A stretch of 64,000 nt of DNA from Tricholomella constricta (Eukaryota; Basidiomycota; Agaricomycetes; Agaricales; Lyophyllaceae). The position numbers and the translations under genes were made by a program. The notes below the pieces were generated by a model. The model had not been told where the DNA came from and did no database searches. It saw only the letters and a list, made by a program, of their open reading frames with translations. Positions 35,135 through 46,542 of the stretch are shown one piece after another. The stretch lies in the NCBI GenBank assembly GCA_013368375.1, contig JAACJP010000007.1:310001-374000 (forward strand), in the 5' to 3' direction. Positions within the stretch are counted from its first letter, which is position 1. Each line of letters opens with the position of its first letter.

Positions 35135-38100
35135 CAGGGCAGGGCACTACAATGTAATGTGACCAACGCTCTAGCGGGCCTATACAGTGTACCGTAGTTG
35201 ACGCATCCAGCGGGTCCTCTGTGCTGTAGCGGACCTCTGTACAGTGTGTGGTTGTTAACGAAGTAGCGGACGCAATACACTGTATTGTGGTTTACTGCAG
35301 CAGTGGGCTCTCTATACCCACAGAGAGCCATGGGGCCTGTAGCCAAACCGTCCGGGTATATTGTACGGAATTCACGGCCGGATTCCGGGTCGCATAGTGC
35401 ACGGAAACTCTGGCTGAATGTGCACGGAAACTATGGCTGAATGTGCACGGAAACCACGTTCAAAACCCGGATTGAGTACTGGACAGAAACCACAGCAGCG
35501 GGTGCACGAAAATTCTGGCCGATATCTGGATCGGATTGTGCACGGGTAGCTCAGCAACAGTCCAGATCCGGATAGTGCAGGGGAAATGCATGGAAACTGT
35601 TGCACGAGCAGTTCCGAAATCATGCCCGAAACCCGGATTGAGTACTGGACGGAAGCCACAGCAGCGGGTGCACGGAAATTCCAGCCGATATCCGGATCGG
35701 ATTGTGGACGGGTAGCTCAGCAACAGTCCGGATCCGGATAGTGCAGGGGAACTGCACGGAAACTGTTGCACGAGCAGTTCTGAAATCACGCCCGAAACCC
35801 GGATTGAGTGCTGCACGGAAAGGAAAGCAGCGGGTGCACAGAAATTCCGGCCGATATCCGGACCGGATTGTGCACGGGTAGTACAGCAACAATCCGGATC
35901 CGGATAGTGCAGGGGAACTGCACGGGAATGGCACGAGCAGTTCCGAAAATCACACCCGAAACCCGGATTGAGTACTGGACGGAAAGTAAAGCAGCGGGTG
36001 CATGGAAATTCCGACCGATACCCGGACCGGATTGTGCACGGGTAGCTCAGCAACAGTCCGGATCTGGATAGTCCGGATCGGATAGTGCACGGATAGTACA
36101 GAAACAATCCGGATTGGATAGTGCAGCAGAACTGCACGCAATGCACGAGCAGTTCTGAAATCTCACCCGAAACCCGGATTGAGTACTGCACGGAAACTAG
36201 AGCAGCAGGTGCATGCAAATTCCGGCCGATATCCGGATCGGATTGTGAACGGGCAGCTCAGCAACAGTCCGGATCCGGATAGTGCAGGGAAACTGCACGG
36301 AAACTGTTGCACAAGCAGTTCCGAAATCACGCCCGAAACCTGGATTGAGTACTGCACAGAAGGTAAAGCAGCAGGTGCACAGAAATTATGGCTGAAGTCC
36401 GGATCGGATAGTGCATGGATAGTACGGAAACAATCCGGATTGGATAGTGCAGCGGAACTGCACGCAAATTGAGGCACAAGGTATGCAGAAATTGTGCCCA
36501 AAACCTGGATTGAGTACTGCACAGAAAGTAAAGCCGCGGGTGCGCGGAAATTCCGGCTGAAGTCCGGATCGGATAGTGCACGGATAGTACGGAAACAATC
36601 CGGATTGGATATTGCAGGAGAACTGCATGGAAACTGTTGCACGAGCAGTTCCGAAATCATGCCAGAAACCCGGATTGAGTGCTGCACGGAAAGTAAAGCA
36701 GTGTGTGCACAGCGATTCTGGCCAATATCCGGACCGGATAGTGTGCGGATAGTGCAGCAACAATCCGGATTGAATAGTGCAATAGAACTGCATGGAAAAG
36801 AGATACAGAAATCATGCCCAGAACTTAGATTGTGTACCACACAGCAACTACAGCAGCAGTTGCATAGATACTCAAGCTGATATCCAGATTAGATAGTATA
36901 TAGATGGTACAGCAACAACCTGACCAAGGCATCCAACAGTAGGTGCTCTGAAATTACAGTCAACATTAATGTCCATGGCTTCTATTCACTTTCCATTGTA
37001 AGTCTCAGCTTCTGTGCATTGTCTGTGCATGCCTGTCCTGCTTTTGTTGACCCATTGCATGTTGGTACCATTACTTCCATGCGACTTCTGCATTCTATTT
37101 GCCATGATTCTTGGGAACTTCCATGCATTTAATGCTGCAGCTTTCAATACTTTTGTCCTGTGGGTTTGTGCTGTGCCATCCAGTTTCAATCCACTTTCTA
37201 CTTCAGAACATTGTTTCTCTCAATTACAATAGAAAATAACTGTGCAAACTTGGCAGGGATTGAGAGATGTTGCAGTAGAAGTGATCAGATAATGTTTCCG
37301 CAGTTTACCTACTGACCAGGCAGACTTAGCCAGTGTGCACAATTCATTATTGTGCATCACAATTGTGTGCAGAAACACCACACATTGAGGGCCTGAGATG
37401 GAAACCCACATTGGAAAGTAAAGTGAGTATGGGAAGGGCAGCAAAAGCCCCCCTGCTGTAGGTTCTTTGTGCACTCTGTGCAAGAGATTCTGTGCACAAT
37501 CCGAGTCAGCTCCCAGCTATTGTTTCTATGCACCTTCTGTAGGTCCTGTGTGCTATCCAATCTGTGGTGTTGCTGTATTATTTGTGCACTATTCAATGCG
37601 GATATTAGTCAGAATTTCCTTGCACCTGCTGCTTTACTTTCCGTGCAGTACTCAATCCAGGATTTGAACGTAGTTTCCATGCACGTTCAGCCGTAGTTTC
37701 TGTGCACATCCTGCCAGAGATTCCGTGCACTATCCGGATCTGGATTGTTGCTGAACTACCCGTGCACAGTCCGATCCGGACTTCAGCCAGATTTTCCATG
37801 CACCCACTGCTCTAGTTTCCGTGTAGTACTCAATCCGGGTTTCGGGCGTGATTTCCGAACTGCTCGTGCAGTTCCCGTGCAGTTCCCCTGCACTATCCGG
37901 ATCCGGATTGTTGCTGTACTACCCGTCCACAATCCGATCCGGATATCAGCCAGAATTTCCGTGCACCTGCTGCTTTACTTTCTGTGCAGTACTCATTCCG
38001 GGTTTCGGGCGTGATTTTGGAACTGCTCGTGCCATTCCCGTGCAGTTCCCCTGCACTATCCGGATCTGGATTGTTTCCGTACTATCCGTGCACTATCCGA

Positions 38101-39474
38101 TCCGGACTTCAGCCAGATTTTCCATGCACCCGCTGCTCTAGTTTCCGTGTAGTACTCAATCCGGGTTTCGGGCGTGATTTCGGAACTGCTCGTGCTGTTC
38201 CCGTGCAGTTCCCCTGCATTATCCGGATCCGGATTGTTGCTGTACTACCCGTCCACAATCCGCTCCGGATATCGGCCAGAATTTCCGTGCACCTGCTGCT
38301 TTACTTTCTGTGCAGTACTCATTCCGGGTTTCGGGCGTGATTTTGGAACTGCTCGTGCCATTCCCGTGCAGTTCCCCTGCACTATCCGGATCTGGATTGT
38401 TTCCGTACTATCCGTGCACTATCCGATCCGGACTTCAGCCAGATTTTCCATGCACCCGCTGCTCTAGTTTCCGTGTAGTACTCAATCCGGGTTTCGGGCG
38501 TGATTTCGGAACTGCTCGTGCTGTTCCCGTGCAGTTCCCCTGCATTATCCGGATCCGGATTGTTGCTGTACTACCCGTCCACAATCCGCTCCGGATATCG
38601 GCCAGAATTTCCGTGCACCTGCTGCTTTACTTTCTGTGCAGTACTCATTCCGGGTTTCGGGCGTGATTTTGGAACTGCTCGTGCCATTCCCGTGCAGTTC
38701 CCCTGCACTATCCGGATCTGGATTGTTTCCGTACTATCCGTGCACTATCCGATCCGGACTTCAGCCAGATTTTCCATGCACCCGCTGCTCTAGTTTCCGT
38801 GTAGTACTCAATCCGGGTTTCGGGCGTGATTTCGGAACTGCTCGTGCTGTTCCCGTGCAGTTCCCCTGCATTATCCGGATCCGGATTGTTGCTGTACTAC
38901 CCGTCCACAATCCGCTCCGGATATCGGCCAGAATTTCCGTGCACCTGCTGCTTTACTTTCCGTGCAGTACTCATTCCGGGTTTCGGGCGTGATTTTGGAA
39001 CTGCTCGTGCCATTCCCGTGCAGTTCCCCTGCACTATCCGGATCCGGATTGTTGCTGTACAATGCGTGCACTATCCGATCCGGATATCGGCCGCAATTTC
39101 CGTGCACCCGCTGCTGTGGTTTCCGTCCAGTACTCAATCCGGCTTCTGAACGTGGTTTCCGTACACGTTCAGCCGTAGTTCCCGTGCACATCCTGCCAGA
39201 GTTTCCGTGCACTACCCAACCCGGAATCCGGCCGTGAATTCCGTACAATATACCCGGACGGTTTGGCCACAGGTCCCATGGCTGTCTGTGCGTGTAGAGA
39301 GCCCGCTGCTGCAGTAAATCACGATACAGTGTATTGAGTCCGCTACTTCGTTAATAACCACACACTGTAAAGACGTCCGCTACAGCACAGAGGACCCGCT
39401 GCATGCGTCAACTACGGTACACTGTATAGGCCCGCTAGAGCGTTGGTCACATTACAGTGTAGTGTCTGTATGTG
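35135..39474. mobile_element. Element D2: foldback-like element (4340 bp)
   Basis: Same insertion as D1 with TSD AATGATA at 35128-35134 and 39475-39481. Relative to D1 the left arm has lost about 794 bp in two steps (about 163 and 631 bp, both between repeat units) and the right arm has gained one 326-bp unit. Left arm about 35413-36890, centre about 36890-37600, right arm about 37600-39200. No transposase ORF. Confidence 0.75.
37770..39045. repeat. 326-bp higher-order tandem repeat in the right arm of D2 (about 4 copies)
   Basis: The period is visible from identical blocks starting at 37848, 38174, 38500 and 38826. One unit more than D1. Confidence 0.8.
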
Positions 39475-41891
39475 AATGATATTCAGTGGTTCGTCGGACT
39501 AGTAAATTACTTGGGTAACTTCCTACCTGATATTACTGCGTATACGGGACCCCTCATGTCCATGATGCAAAACAGGTTGCCGTTTCATTGGAGACCGATC
39601 CATGATCGGTGTTTTCAAATGATAAAACAAATATGTTGTAGGACACCAGTCATACAGCCTATAGACGTTAAGAATAAAGACCCTATATGGCTTATATGCG
39701 ATGCCTCGAAGACCGGCGTCGGAGCCATGTACGGCCAAGGACCCACTTGGCAGACATGTCGGCCCACTGGGTTCATGTCGAAGAAGTTCACGAGCGCTCA
39801 GCAAAATTATGCTGTACACGAGCTCGAAACTCTTGCGATTCTAGAAGCCCTATTAAAATGGGAAGATAAATTGGTTGGTTACAATATTCATGTAATCACA
39901 GACCACAAAGCGCTAGAGTTCTTCAAAACTCAAGTAAATCTGTCACCGCGTCAAAGACGCTGGAACGATTATATGTCTCGGTTCACCTTTGACATTACAT
40001 ATGTAAAAGGAGAACTGAACAAAGTAGCTGATTGCTTATCCCGCTACTTTGAAGGAGACGCACCTAATGAGGTGCAGAGCGTCAACGACTATGTACGCGC
40101 TGACGCGCGAATAGATCCAGACGGAGAGGATCTCCCACCTTCACGACTGCAAGAAGTGGCTGAACGAGTTATTGAAATTCGAGCCATGCAGGACGTGGAA
40201 GTGAGGCGTAGTCGCCGCCTCCAGGAACGGCGTGAGGATCGAGAAATCGAAGCCGCCATTCTGGAAGAGTTTCAGCAACCTACCGTACAGTCTGAATCCT
40301 CGACCGGTCAACAACCGGATGGGGCTCCTTCAGAACGCGAACAAACGTTGGGCGAGGCATTGTTTCAACAGCCCGCACCTGCGCTGCGTCCAGACCCACA
40401 CCCACGGAATGGCGATGCTTCATTCCTGGAAGTAGTACGGAAAGGTTACAAAACCGATAAATTGTTCACGGTAATAATGGACAAACCCGGTGAATTCACG
40501 TATTTTACACACCGAGATGCGTTAATTTGGACAACGAATCCAGCCGGCGTAGAAGTTCTATGTGTTCCTCGTGATCGTAAATTGATCACTCAACTCATAG
40601 AACAAGCACATACGTCTGTTGGACACTTTGGAGCCCAGCGTACCACGGAATACCTCCGACGCTGGTACTGGTGGCCCACATTACCGCAGAAGTTCGCAAG
40701 TTCTGTCAAACTTGTGAGTCATGTCAGCGAGCCAAGGGTTTGAATCAAAAACCTGCTGGCAAAATACATCCGCTACCAGTGCCCATTAAACCATGGGACT
40801 CCATTGGAACGGACTTTATAGGCCCATTCCCTGAATCAAAAGGCTATAATTACCTGTGGGTTATTATGTGCCGCATGACGAGCATGGTGCATTTAATTCC
40901 AGTACATACGCGCATGACCGCGTCGGAATTGTCCTGGATATACATGCACGAGATTGTTCATCTGTATGGTCTTCCTAGTTCTATCGTGAGCGATAGGGAC
41001 TCGAAGTTCACCTCCAAATGGTGGCGAGAACTTCACAAGATCCTTGGATCGAAACTGCTCATGTCCACATCATTTCATCCTCAAACGGATGGACAGACTG
41101 AGCGTGCAAACCACAGTATTGGACAAATATTCCGTACTGTGGTGCGCCACGACCAGAAAGACTGGGTCGATCGCGTAGATATGACCGAGTTCGCACTTAA
41201 TGCGAGTATATCGGAGACAACCAAATACGCGCCATTCGAACTCAACAGCGGATACATGCCCTCCATGATCAAGGAAATTCGCAGTGATAATGTGATTCCT
41301 CGGGGTATTCGCCAGTTCGCAGAACAAGCCCTTTTGAATCTCGCGGAAGCCCACGATGCTATTATCGAGGCCCGCGTATTCCAAGCGCTGAATGCGAATA
41401 AACGCCGGAGTGATGATCCTAAGATTAGCACTGGTGATTTAGTTTACCTATCTACGAAGAACTTAAATCTTCCAAAGGGTAGAGCACGCAAGTTGTGCCC
41501 CAAGTTCGTGGGGCCTTATCGTGTCTTGAAGGCAGAGCCAGAAACATCAAATTATACGTTGGAACTGCCTTCCGCGCTTCAGCAGCGCCGCTTACACGCG
41601 AAGTTTCATGTGTCTGTGCTGAGACTGTATTACGCTACGGAGGACGCACTGTTCCCGAATCGAGCGCACCCAGAGCCTTACGACTTTGGTGCACCAGACG
41701 ACCACGAGTGGTTCGTCGAGGAGATTCTGGGACATAGGTGGTCCGAGGGCGCCATTGAATTTCAAGTTCGATGGTCCCTGGGGGACACTATGTGGGAGCC
41801 GCGTGAGCACTGCAAATCCCTGGCAGCTCTCGATAGATACCTCGAGCTCCAGGGGGTGAAGCGTATATCGCAGCTCGCAAAGCTGTGCTGA
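39475..41891 (+). pseudogene. pol: B2 RT end-RNase H-IN-chromodomain, one frameshift
   Basis: Copy of 18820-21236 at +20,655 bp. RNase H motifs, integrase D, D, E residues (IGTDFIG, VSDRD, QTERAN) and chromodomain are all present. The same one-base loss occurs near 40665-40669. The private change MHEIVH for MREIVH (near 40946) is CGC to CAC, again at a CpG. It ends at TGA 41889-41891. Confidence 0.87.
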
Positions 41892-42032
41892 GGTGTGGCA
41901 TGCAATGTGCGCCACACAGCCACAGCGTGGCTGGACTCGATCACTTCGATCGAGTGGAGCTCCGATCGGGGGAGCGAAAAATTTTCTCTCTGCCCCCTTG
42001 TGCACTACCACTATCACTAGAAATCGCACCTA

Positions 42033-43298
42033 ATGTCGTCTGGACAAGAATCACTGAGTTTTCGAGGAAACTCAAGAGGGGGAGGAACGCGTGGACGCCG
42101 CGGTCGCAATAACCGCAGCGCTACGAGTAATTCACCTCGCGTACAACATGCGCAACAAACTACGCAACCGCAAAACCAAGCACAGTCTCCACTGTCGTTT
42201 GGATCGATAGCATACCAGCCAACAATGGTACCGAGCTATCAGCCGTTCAAAGGACAGAATCCTTCCAACACAGGCGAGACGCCTGCTCCTGGACCCGCCG
42301 TTGAGCGCCTGCATGCTCCAATGGATGTCGATGGACATGGAGCAGGGCAACTCGAGCCTGGACAGCTGCCTGATGCTAAGAACAGAAGCGTCGAGATGGG
42401 ACGCCCCTCACAACAGCGTGGTGGTAACAAACCACACCGCCCAAAGGGGGGTGAACGAGCCGTTGAAGAGAAGGAAGGAAATCCCTCGAACTCTCACGGA
42501 AATACTCGAGGTACGCATGCTGCGCCACGCAACGCACCACATGCTAATATGGGAACGAACCCAGACGGTATATTCAACCGCCTCGAGACCGTCGGAGTAG
42601 CACCCGACTTTGTAGTCGACTTTATCCATGATGGAATGGCAAGGGTCGTGATAGGACAACTACTCGACACCATTGACCGCCTTCAACGAGAAGTTGACCA
42701 GCAAACTATGGCTAAACGCCACATCACCGAGGAGCTGCAACGCGCGCTACGTAAGCGCCCCGCATCGCTGAACGCGATGCCTTATACCGACAAGCGTAGT
42801 CGGACGCAGGGTCCTCAGACCGCACCCACATCGGTGCAGTCCATGGCGCCAGCGCAAGAAATAGGATCTGCGCCCACAAGCACCGCCAAAATACCTCTAG
42901 TGATCCCCACTATTGAGGTACCCTTCCTCTTGGCGTACCTCCGCACATTGATGCTGGACGTATTGTACTTACGATACGTCAGGCCTTTGCGGTGCCCGAG
43001 CAGATGCGCGTCGACGATGTACGATTGGTCGACGCTAGCTCGCTTGCCGATGAACCGATGCAAGAGACTGTAGAGCCCTCTACCATCGGTACGCTGAAGG
43101 AGGAACCAGCAAGCGAAACCGCCGACGAGCGTAGCTTACGAATGAAGCACAACGCCTCAGTCCGCCGCAACCGCCTTGCTGCAGACCGAGAAGCCAACGA
43201 ACGCTTGAAGTATAACTTCGAGACATTCGTCGGACGCATTCCAGATACTATTGGCGTACTACACATCAATGGTACTCCCCAACGCCACAACATGTTTG
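42033..43298 (+). pseudogene. B2 ORF3, N-terminal half, interrupted by A3
   Basis: Copy of 21378-22643. A candidate intron or frameshift lies at 42918-42982. The frame reaches ...NMF and the G of the target site GTTTG. It resumes in frame at 53444 on the other side of A3, so with 53439-54825 this is one interrupted gene of about 860 codons if the 65-nt intron is real. Function unknown; basic RGG-like N-terminus and helical segments as described for the first copy. Confidence 0.62.
43294..43298 (+). other. Target site duplication, left of A3 (GTTTG)
   Basis: GTTTG at 43294-43298 and 53439-53443 flanks A3 exactly outside LTR5 and LTR6. The 5-bp length is normal for Ty3/gypsy integrase. Confidence 0.85.
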
Positions 43299-43643
43299 TG
43301 TCACGACCGCCCCTAAACTCGCAATCACTTACGCTTTCCCACGCACGTCCACCGCATATATGATGGCACCACTTCTTTTCAGACTCTTTACCTCGATATT
43401 ACCATTTGTTACGACTAGTTCCCGTTCCCGTTTCTTATTCTCTCTTACTCTCTCGGTTTACTCGGCTCCGCAATTGTATCACTTGTGCTCATTCATTCGA
43501 ATAAGCTCCGGTGAACACCCTCGTCAACGCTCACGACCTCCGATTACCCTATCGGAGCCCGTCTTCCTTGACGACGTCAGGCCTGTCCGCTTCGGTGGTC
43601 TCGGAATAACTCCGCAACCAGCGTGCTACGCAAGGTCCTAACA
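43299..43643 (+). repeat. LTR5 (345 bp): 5' LTR of A3
   Basis: TGTCACGACC...GGTCCTAACA. Putative mRNA 5' end ACCTCGATATTA at 43390-43401; CCGCTTCGG at 43587-43595. One mismatch to LTR6. Confidence 0.92.
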
Positions 43644-43655
43644 TAATATCGAGGT
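43644..43655 (+). other. Self-complementary primer-binding site (A3)
   Basis: TAATATCGAGGT, directly after LTR5, is the perfect complement of 43390-43401. Same arrangement as A2. Confidence 0.7.
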
Positions 43656-43672
43656 CTCCCCACCCACCGGAC

Positions 43673-46537
43673 ATGTCCTCGACGATAGTGGAGCCCAACA
43701 CCACAGTCCGCTATCAAAACTTCGAAGGTCCCTCTTTCACACAAAGAAGACCTTCACCCCCACCTTTCGAAACCTCCCCTGCCTCAACAGGACACATGAT
43801 GCAAGGGACCTTCGGAACCAACAGGTCCAGGCTGGAACACAACATTTTCCAACCAGGCCAACACGAGGGGGACTTTTCCTCAGCCAGTCAGGACCCTCGA
43901 CGACCCCTACCCCGGACCCCCTCAAACGTATTCAACCCGTCCTACCAACTCGCCACCCCCAACTATCCCCCCTTACCACCATCCGCAACGGCCTCCGGAC
44001 CTCCGCCTTCAAGTAACCAGACTCCTGGGTCATACTACGAAAGGTTGAGGCACCCGGAGATGTTCCAGAGGAGGGATAGGGCTCGGGAGGAGGGACAGGG
44101 ACACTTCGCTCGTCAACAAAACCCCTTCCTACACGGTTCAGACCACGAAAGAATACTCTACGAGCTCCGCATGACTCGGGAAGAGTTTTCACGACAAGCG
44201 CACGAGCTCCTAGTCGAAACCATGGGGATGGATCATCAACCCCGAACACCGGAACAATGGGCCAACCTTGTGTTGTCGACCATACAACTGCACGAAGCCC
44301 ATCGATTACCCCCACAACTGACGGTGTTGCTACAAATGGGGGGAAACGAAAGAAGGTTACGCGCCCTGGCTGGAGAAATCCAGACGTCCAACGAGGGAAG
44401 AAGATTCTCCGACCCCCAAAGCGCGGGACGTTCCTTCCACATGCCAATTCAGGAGCCCGTTCCCTCCAGAATCGAAACTAGATTTGAAGAACCTCCACGA
44501 GCGACAAGCACGGTCAATACGCAGACAGCTTCGGCTCTACTCAGGAGGATGAACCAAGGGAACGCACCCCCCAGCCAAGAAGGGTTCGAACCCACCGTCA
44601 CACCAGGGACAGACCCTCGAAGAGCTCCGACGTTCGGGTTCTGGGGAGCCCACAACTTACAAAGAATCCCCGAAGAGAAACCCCCTGTCGAAGGACCGTT
44701 TTCCAGGCCAAATTCGGGTTTTCAGGGCCCACAGAAGACCTTCGCAAACCAAGAAGGAGTACCTCCGAGGGAACCTGAGAACATTCCCCTACCTCCGTCG
44801 GAACGGGGAATCCCAACGCCACTGTCGTACGCCCACAGCTACGAACTACGCGAAGAAAACTCGGAAAGAAGAGAGGGAGCACCCCCTAGGGCACGAGAAG
44901 ACTGGCGCCAAACACCACCTCATCTGGCAAATCAGAACAGGAGGTCACCGCAAGGCCCACGCCCAATCTCCCCAAGAGAACGACGTGGAATCGGAGCGGA
45001 CCCCGGCCCCGGTCAAAACGTAAACATCCTCGACGGAAGGCAAGGGACCCAACAACAATTCCCCCAGTTCGAACAATACAGAACTGGCTACAACCCCGGA
45101 CCAGCCCCACCCATACCCGGGGGACGACCGAACCCCCAGTACAACGGACCACCTCCACAGCCCCAACCACCTCCGGGATCTTCGGGACCACCTACCCCGA
45201 GAGGAACTCAATGGGGAAACGGCCCCGGAGGACCAGGAGGGGGAGGAGGAGGTTATTGGGGAAACGGCCCCGGAGGAACAGGAGGTCCTGGAGGAGGGGG
45301 AGGTCACGGAGGATACGGACCACCACAAGGACCAGGAGGCCCGGGAGGCCACGGAGGTCCCGGAGGGGGAGGAGGAGGCCACGGAGGAGGAGGAGGAGGA
45401 GGCCCACCCGGAAATCCGGGAGGAGGCCAATTCGCAAACCCACAACGACCCCCACCTCCACCGCAACAGCTCTTAGGCCCAAACCAAAACCTGACCCCGG
45501 AACAGTACCGACACCTCCTAAACCTGGAATCGAAAATCGACATCAGGAAACCGGACCCCTTCACTGGAAAAGAACCGAGGAGATGGAAAACCTTCGTCAC
45601 GGAATGCCTAGTAACGTTTCAAGCCAAGGCGATCACCTACGAACAGGATCACCTGAAGGTGTCATTCGCGAGCTCCTACTTAAAGGACGGAGCTATGGAC
45701 TACTTTCGGCTGCAACTCACGTACAACCCCCAACACCCAATGTTCACGAATTGGGAAGGATTCGTACACGAATTAGGATCACGCTTCGGAATACCGAACT
45801 CGAGAGTGGAAGCCGAGAACAACATTTCACGACTGAAAATGAAGGAATGGGAAAAGTTCACAGCATTCATCATCAAGTTCGAACAAGAAGCGTACGAAAC
45901 AGGCTGGAACTGGGTAGCACTACAGTTCACACTCCGGAAAGCGCTCCCCCAGCGAATCCTTAACGTCCTGGCCATCGCACCAAGCCCCGAAACCTACGAA
46001 GGTTACCGAGATCTGGTCACCCAAACCGACCGGAGGTACTGGGAACATCGCATAGAAAATCCAGAGTCCTACAAACCCCTCTGGGCGAATAATGCGAACA
46101 CCTCCAACACCTCCGCACGACCTCCGATGGGACCTTCGGCCGGACCCGCAAGCCGCTCGACGCCGCAAACGGCTCAAGGGAACAGGAACGCACGCTTGAA
46201 CGCCGAAAGTCATGATCAGGACCCGGACTCAGGTAAGGAAGGTAAGGCGCAAGGCCAAGAAATCGCATGGGATAACGAAGAGGCCCTACAAGCCAACAAC
46301 TTCGGGTTCAAGAAGTCAACACGCCCCTGGGTGAAGATCGACGAAGACGTAAAGCAACAACGAATTCGAGACAAGGCCTGCATCCTATGCGGTGATCTGG
46401 AACACTGGATGCGCGACTGCCCAACAGCAAACACCATGGGCAGAGCCACCTATCTCATCGGCGACGATATCTTCGAATTCCATCACAAGACAGAAGAGGG
46501 AAACGCGGGGGCGATTCAGGACTTGCCCGGGCTCTGA
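43673..46537 (+). CDS. gag: Gag polyprotein, full length (A3)
   Basis: 954 residues, ATG 43673 to TGA 46535-46537, with the same domain order as A2: Pro/Arg-rich N-terminus, Gly-rich tract (about 45212-45438), gag domain, CCHC knuckle (46379-46420). It keeps FASSY where A2 has FVSSY. TQTDRRYWEH is shared with A2 and differs from TQIDRRYWEH in A1, one of the marks that A2's 5' half came from A3. Fully open. Confidence 0.9.
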   Translation: MSSTIVEPNTTVRYQNFEGPSFTQRRPSPPPFETSPASTGHMMQGTFGTNRSRLEHNIFQPGQHEGDFSSASQDPRRPLPRTPSNVFNPSYQLATPNYPPLPPSATASGPPPSSNQTPGSYYERLRHPEMFQRRDRAREEGQGHFARQQNPFLHGSDHERILYELRMTREEFSRQAHELLVETMGMDHQPRTPEQWANLVLSTIQLHEAHRLPPQLTVLLQMGGNERRLRALAGEIQTSNEGRRFSDPQSAGRSFHMPIQEPVPSRIETRFEEPPRATSTVNTQTASALLRRMNQGNAPPSQEGFEPTVTPGTDPRRAPTFGFWGAHNLQRIPEEKPPVEGPFSRPNSGFQGPQKTFANQEGVPPREPENIPLPPSERGIPTPLSYAHSYELREENSERREGAPPRAREDWRQTPPHLANQNRRSPQGPRPISPRERRGIGADPGPGQNVNILDGRQGTQQQFPQFEQYRTGYNPGPAPPIPGGRPNPQYNGPPPQPQPPPGSSGPPTPRGTQWGNGPGGPGGGGGGYWGNGPGGTGGPGGGGGHGGYGPPQGPGGPGGHGGPGGGGGGHGGGGGGGPPGNPGGGQFANPQRPPPPPQQLLGPNQNLTPEQYRHLLNLESKIDIRKPDPFTGKEPRRWKTFVTECLVTFQAKAITYEQDHLKVSFASSYLKDGAMDYFRLQLTYNPQHPMFTNWEGFVHELGSRFGIPNSRVEAENNISRLKMKEWEKFTAFIIKFEQEAYETGWNWVALQFTLRKALPQRILNVLAIAPSPETYEGYRDLVTQTDRRYWEHRIENPESYKPLWANNANTSNTSARPPMGPSAGPASRSTPQTAQGNRNARLNAESHDQDPDSGKEGKAQGQEIAWDNEEALQANNFGFKKSTRPWVKIDEDVKQQRIRDKACILCGDLEHWMRDCPTANTMGRATYLIGDDIFEFHHKTEEGNAGAIQDLPGL

Positions 46538-46542
46538 ATCGC
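46498..46542 (+). promoter_or_regulatory. Predicted -1 ribosomal frameshift signal, gag to pol (A3)
   Basis: GGGAAAC 46498-46504, 6-nt spacer, stem 46511-46519 / 46534-46542, loop 14 nt; the gag stop lies inside the 3' stem strand. Confidence 0.77.

Larger units (their letters stand above)
32776..43298 (+). mobile_element. Element B, second copy (B2), interrupted by D2
   Basis: Duplicate of 11653-22643 with the same stops, frameshifts and D insertion site, hence made by segmental duplication. D2 is 468 bp shorter than D1. It ends at GTTTG (43294-43298), the left copy of A3's target duplication; B continues in frame at 53444. Confidence 0.82.
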
